A DNA stretch of 64,000 nucleotides, taken from assembly GCF_023101765.2 (NCBI RefSeq), contig NC_064227.1:6767592-6831591 (forward strand). Reading direction: 5' to 3'. The DNA is from Spodoptera frugiperda. Taxonomy: Eukaryota; Arthropoda; Insecta; Lepidoptera; Noctuidae. Of this stretch, positions 60,316 to 64,000 are shown in pieces. Each line of letters starts with the position of its first letter. Within the stretch, counting starts at the first letter, position 1. The notes below the pieces were generated by a model. That model was given only the letters and a program-made list of their open reading frames with translations, was not told the DNA's origin and did not search any database. The translations under genes were made by a program, and so were the position numbers.

Positions 60316-61128
60316 ATGTCCACAGTGCCAATATCCAGAATAATATCACAGACGATCGTTTGGAGTGCTACTGTGACATCAGTTATCGCGTTCATCTACG
60401 CCGTGATATCATGGTGTCTCATCAAGAAGTTCAGGAACTTGAGAAACTATGTACTCTCCAGTGTGATCTCAGCATCTATGCTGCGTTTCCTAGCGTTACA
60501 CACACAGATCTTCGCATTTGCCTTAGCTGAACACATTCAAGAAGCAATAGCCTTCGATTTAATTTACGGACTCCTGTTATTCTTTTCACTAGCATTCAAT
60601 TGTTGGTTAATAGTATTAACTTACATATATTACGTTGATTATGTTAAAGTATTCGATCTAGATTTCAGTAAGAAGTATCTCAAAAGTAATTTGTTTGGGT
60701 GGTGTTTACCATTATTGGAAACGGTAGCATTCTTTTTGATTAAGTCTGTTGTTAATCCCGATTTGTTTTTAACTATAACTATCTTGTGTTTCATGTTGAC
60801 ACCTTTAATTATAAGTTTGATTAATTATTTAATAGTTGTATATTCTGTGTTTCGTGGTAGGAAAAGCGAGTTGTGGACATCAAAGAAGAAATGGGGTCGT
60901 TTTGCTGTATCCACATTAATATTTTTAGTCGGTAGTTTGTATGTGATAACGAATTTGTTTAAAGCAAGCAGGGCGGATCTTTTTGTACTATATATGGTGG
61001 GAGAAATGGAAGAATATTTACTGTCTGTATTCGTATGTATTTATATTGTGTTTGTGAAGAGTAATAGGATTTTGTGGGGGGAGTTTGTGATTAAGAGATC
61101 GGCACAGAACTCGCTAGATTTGATGTGA
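60316..61128 (+). CDS. Seven-pass membrane protein, class B (secretin/Methuselah) GPCR-like (gene 2)
   Basis: Single uninterrupted frame of 270 residues. ATG 60316 is the first ATG in frame and has a good context (AACAATGTCC); the frame is open upstream to 60235 without an ATG. Seven hydrophobic spans lie near 13-37, 44-66, 82-106, 124-144, 152-178, 197-214 and 222-248. Shared with gene 1: SWCLIKKFR, RNYV, a YVD.VKVF.LD stretch after helix 3, YLKS.LF.W..P, FLIKS..NPD, WTS.KKWGR, STLIF and VKSNR.LW.E. Helix 4 carries GWCLP, like the GWGxP of class B receptors. Helix 5 has an Asn at 170 in the class B position, which gene 1 lacks. No ectodomain or signal peptide cleavage site is apparent. It is divergent to gene 1 and convergent with gene 3. 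A receptor or receptor-like role in the plasma membrane is inference; no ligand can be read from sequence. Confidence 0.9.
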   Translation: MSTVPISRIISQTIVWSATVTSVIAFIYAVISWCLIKKFRNLRNYVLSSVISASMLRFLALHTQIFAFALAEHIQEAIAFDLIYGLLLFFSLAFNCWLIVLTYIYYVDYVKVFDLDFSKKYLKSNLFGWCLPLLETVAFFLIKSVVNPDLFLTITILCFMLTPLIISLINYLIVVYSVFRGRKSELWTSKKKWGRFAVSTLIFLVGSLYVITNLFKASRADLFVLYMVGEMEEYLLSVFVCIYIVFVKSNRILWGEFVIKRSAQNSLDLM

Positions 61129-61196
61129 TTTGTTTAAGCTGTATCTATGCACTTAATTAAATAATGCCATTAAAACACATGTAAGACATTAACTAA

Positions 61197-61318
61197 AAAA
61201 ACACGGATTACGAGTACTCAAATATGTTATGACGCACGCTGCTCATGATGAAGAGTCCCTCTGTGACTCGAGACTAATAGACCTTTTCTCCACTAATATA
61301 CGCAAGTAAACCGTGACT
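61197..61318 (+). repeat. Dispersed repeat in the presumed 3' UTR of gene 2
   Basis: GCTGCTCATGATGAAGAGTC, GACTCGAGACTAATAGACC and TTTTCTCCACTAATATACGC match the right part of the foldback repeat at 11081-11226. It lies 68 bases behind the stop of gene 2 and before the next AATAAA. Confidence 0.8.
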
Positions 61319-61411
61319 TTTTTTAGTTTAAGTAGTATGTCTTACGAAAGTTATTATAAATATACATAAAAGAGTTGTGTGTCCATCTGCAGAGATATCA
61401 TAAGATGGTTA

Positions 61412-61417
61412 AATAAA
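61412..61417 (+). terminator. Candidate polyadenylation signal of gene 2
   Basis: AATAAA followed by a GT/T-rich stretch (TTTGTTTTTGTTGTAAG) about 25 bases later, 284 bases behind the stop codon. Confidence 0.45.
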
Positions 61418-61425
61418 GTTCACAA

Positions 61426-62162
61426 TCATTTGTTTTTGTTGTAAGTATACATTGCATAATGCTCCTTGCGCCCGCTGGTAGCTCTTCTCTGCATCAGCCA
61501 ATGGTCAGTCTGGTAGAAAATACCTACGGCATTATGTCCTTTCACATTGTTCTTTTTTATATGTTTATTTATATTTGTTCTCCACGTACTCTTGGTCCGT
61601 GCCCTTGTCATACAAATTGTTTTTCTTTTTACAATAAATCTTATCAATATGGTTTCACAATGTTCTTTACGTGCATAAAGTTTTTATAATTATGTAAATA
61701 AATAAATAAATTATTTCTATTATTTTTCTTGTATTTTTTTGACCCAATACCACAAGGTTTGTATCACCTTTACGTCTAATAGACTGAATGGCTGAGTGCT
61801 ATTTTGTAGGCAAGATTTTTTTATTTATTTTAATAATTACTTATAGAATATAAAATACTTATTCTATAACTCCATCGAGGTTCCAGCAGTCGCGAGTGTG
61901 CGATGCCATGTGCGACTTTCCTATAAACACTTAGATTAAAGTTGGCCCAATGTATATTGTTTTTTGTTCCCTTCTATCTAAATCCACCTTCTAAGAAACT
62001 CATCATAATTAATAGTAGGTATCTGTACTGTACTATTGCTGTAGGTCGAAAAAAATCATTACAATTTTTTTTTCTTAAATTCTTAACTTTTTAATAGCAT
62101 GCAGTGTATATGCCTATTGGCTTACTACCCTCTTAAGTGAGATTCATAATACAGCTGGTAAT
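61426..62162. other. Stretch without a supported gene
   Basis: Overlapping open frames of 73 and 76 codons at 61426-61689 on both strands show no motif. Otherwise AT-rich. Confidence 0.5.
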
Positions 62163-62296
62163 TACAAAAAAATAAACCGACTTCACTAAAAAAGTTAAAA
62201 ATTACTTTAATTTCGGAAGTCGGTGTTTCTCGGTATTATTTGTTTGTTACACAGTTATTTTTAACTTTTTTAGTGAAGTCGGTTTATTTTTTTGTA
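62163..62296. repeat. Perfect 40-base inverted repeat
   Basis: 62163-62202 (containing AAACCGACTTCACTAAAAAA) and 62257-62296 are exact complements, 54 bases apart. Such perfection suggests a recent origin. Confidence 0.9.
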
Positions 62297-62777
62297 AAAA
62301 GTATTTTATTTCACACGATACTGATGACGTTTGCGATACTGAGTATCGCAACTAAAAAAGTCGGTTAAAATTCTCTCAATAACTACTTTATTTATTTGTA
62401 TTGTCACAGTCACTTAATTAACTTTATATGTAGTTCCATTGGCCATTTCTGGTCTTCTTCATCAATTCCACCTCTTCAAATGCTCCTAATTATGTATCAT
62501 CTTAATGGGGATGAAAGTTTGAGTTTGATATTATGTATGTATTATTCTAGTAATATATTACTATATAGTTCCCTATAAGTTGAAGTTCCTCGATTTCTCT
62601 AAGATTGTTCAGATCCTAACGGGTGACAATGGCACCACTCAGCTTATCTACTTTTGAACCAAATAAGAATGTTGAAAATCCGTCGACAATTGACGGAGTA
62701 TTCGATGAATAAACATACAAAAAAAAAAAACATACAAACAGCCGAACCTAGTACCTCCTCCTTTTTGTGAAGTCGGT
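62176..62777. repeat. Composite repeat bounded by ACCGACTTCAC and GTGAAGTCGGT
   Basis: The motif GAAGTCGGT, or its inverse or a close form, occurs at 62176-62186, 62216-62224, 62273-62283, 62357-62365 and 62767-62777, the outer two in inverse orientation. The right part has CCTCCTCCTTTTTG before the motif, a familiar ending of a moth repeat. It may be one element of about 600 bases or several overlapping ones. Confidence 0.55.
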
Positions 62778-63137
62778 AAAAAGTAAGCCGTTAGATGAGC
62801 AACCAAGATTGCCCACTCTACACACCCGTGGATCCAAACCCCAACAGTACCTAAGGATCCTTAAACTTCTGCCTACGCCTTTGGATATTAAGCAGCGTCG
62901 TGTTATAATGTATTATTATGTTATGTTAATTAACAAGTATAAGTTCGCGTTAAAATTGTTAGTCACGGGTTCCTCCCACTACTTATCTACGTATTTATAC
63001 ATTAAAATACATAATAATTATGTTTTATCAGCCGTGGTGACCTTCTGACAAACTTAGGTTCTTATTATTGCGACATTGATATTTAAGACTAAGAATAAAA
63101 AAGGGGAAAAATCAATTTAATGTTCATCAACGCATGC
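62778..63137. other. Stretch without a supported gene
   Basis: A 93-codon plus-strand frame (62767-63048) begins inside the preceding repeat and has no motif. Confidence 0.5.
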
Positions 63138-63420
63138 ACTGCTGGGCCGGCTCGACCGGAGTGTTACTACTGCCTCACAGAAAACCGACGTGAAACAACG
63201 CTTGCGTTGTGTTTCGTTGTGTGAGTGAGGTTACTGAAGGCCCAATTACCCTCCTTCCCAATCTTCCCAATCCCCGATTCCCCAACAACCCTTAAATTCC
63301 TTACCCCCAAAAGGCCGGCAACGGACTCGCATCACCTCTGGTGTTTCAAGTGTCCATGGGCGGCGGCGATTGCTTATCATCAGGTAATCCGTCTGCTCGT
63401 TTACGTGCTTATACCATAAA
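63138..63420 (+). repeat. Family E dispersed repeat, full length
   Basis: The most complete copy: CTGGGCCGGCTCGACCGGAG, CCTCACAGAAAACCGACGTG, AAACAACGCTTGCGTTGTG, GAAGGCCCAATTACCC, a C-rich middle, AAAAGGCCGGCAACGGAC, GTCCATGGGCGGCGGCGATT and AGGTAATCCGTCTGCTCG, ending in CATAAAAA. The 64-codon frame across it is not a gene. Confidence 0.88.
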
Positions 63421-63679
63421 AACATGTATTTTATTTATTTATTTACTAAATTTTTAATATCCACAATACAATTAAATAGTGAAGTGGTACATAAGGCGAT
63501 TTTTATGCCATATGACATTCTCTACAAGTCAATCTTTGGGTTTAAAGAGAAAGTCTGCGAAAATAAGGTATGGAGAATAAAAAATAAACATCAAAGAGTA
63601 AAATATATTAATCGTATAATATAAATTTGGTATACATATTAAATATTACAATACATATCAGTCCTAAAATAGTAAACAA

Positions 63680-64000
63680 TCAACTCATATCTGTTGAGGT
63701 CTGTATCGGTTTCTTATTCAGAAACTCCCCCCACAACATTCTATTCCTCCTCACAACTATTAAATAAATACATATAAATAAAGCTACCATGTAATGCTGT
63801 ATTTGTCCAACCATTAAAAGTATAAAATCATCTCTATCCAACACTCTAGATAAATGTACTATTATAGAGAAATTACTGAATGCAAATATAAACGTGGCTA
63901 TACCAAAGTGGCCCAATCTTTTAATTGATGTCCACGACTCTGATTTGTGACCACAGAATACAGAATACACAACTAGGAAATAACAAATCACACTCAATAA
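63680..64000 (-). CDS. Seven-pass membrane protein, class B GPCR-like, C-terminal part (gene 3, cut by window edge)
   Basis: The minus-strand frame is open to the right edge, so the start lies outside the window. No true ATG opens the visible part; it begins within helix 5. The visible 107 codons (106 residues plus stop) cover helices 5 to 7 and the C-terminus. They align with gene 2 without a gap: YF.VVYSVF, WTS before helix 6, FIFAFSN in helix 6, LMVGQIQHYM before helix 7, then CIY..VV and NRMLWGEF, ending in a short polar tail (KKPIQTSTDMS) like that of gene 2. Helix 5 has Cys where gene 2 has Asn, and the basic WTSKKKWGR stretch is changed to WTSIKRLGH. No stop or frameshift is seen, so it appears intact here. 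It is convergent with gene 2, 2.55 kb away. Function as for the paralogues: a membrane receptor-like protein of unknown ligand. Confidence 0.85.
   Translation of the reverse strand, partial: LLSVICYFLVVYSVFCGHKSESWTSIKRLGHFGIATFIFAFSNFSIIVHLSRVLDRDDFILLMVGQIQHYMVALFICIYLIVVRRNRMLWGEFLNKKPIQTSTDMS

Noticed and set aside
1..64000. CRISPR arrays, operons, bacterial-type promoters, prophage or insertion sequences
   Set aside because: The sequence is animal nuclear DNA; no direct repeats with regular unique spacers or bacterial gene arrangement were seen.
1..64000. Endogenous virus or LTR retrotransposon
   Set aside because: No protease, reverse transcriptase or integrase motif and no long terminal direct repeats were recognised in any frame.

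Overview
The window looks like moth nuclear DNA, most likely a noctuid-type lepidopteran. It is AT-rich, has very few genes, and is packed with short interspersed repeats that resemble those I know from Helicoverpa/Heliothis/Spodoptera-type genomes. Three independent tRNA-derived SINE families, a fourth very abundant SINE-like family, several TIR elements (MITEs) and a decayed mariner are present. The organism assignment rests on repeat style and on the proteins, not on a marker gene.

Positions 1-57,000 hold no gene I can support with confidence. They contain about a dozen copies of the abundant SINE-like family (called family A here), the tRNA-derived families (B, C, D), a dispersed repeat (family E), MITEs at 13100, 15178, 44689 and 55995, and an internally deleted DD41D-type mariner at 45012-45699 with TA target duplications. 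Two places could be promoters or first exons (17590-17778 and 54290-54500), and 21970-22093 is a coding-like stretch with a good splice acceptor. These remain hypotheses.

From 57,310 to the right edge lies the only clear gene content. It is a cluster of three related seven-pass membrane protein genes, each uninterrupted within the window: gene 1 on the minus strand (57399-58223), gene 2 on the plus strand (60316-61128), and gene 3 on the minus strand, running off the right edge (63680-64000). They share long motifs and align, by eye, with the seven-helix core of class B (secretin/Methuselah group) receptors. They have almost no N-terminal ectodomain and lack several class B hallmark residues. 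Genes 1 and 2 are divergent with about 2.1 kb between them; genes 2 and 3 are convergent. The intergenic space is filled with family A insertions.

Directly behind gene 1, in another frame, is a GC3-rich 40-codon open stretch ending at 57310 with a polyadenylation signal 71 bases later. It may be an alternative or lost C-terminal tail of gene 1. Just left of it is a three-layer nest: a PIF/Harbinger- or TTAA-type MITE inside a family A SINE inside an older short repeat, with target duplications visible at both insertion steps.
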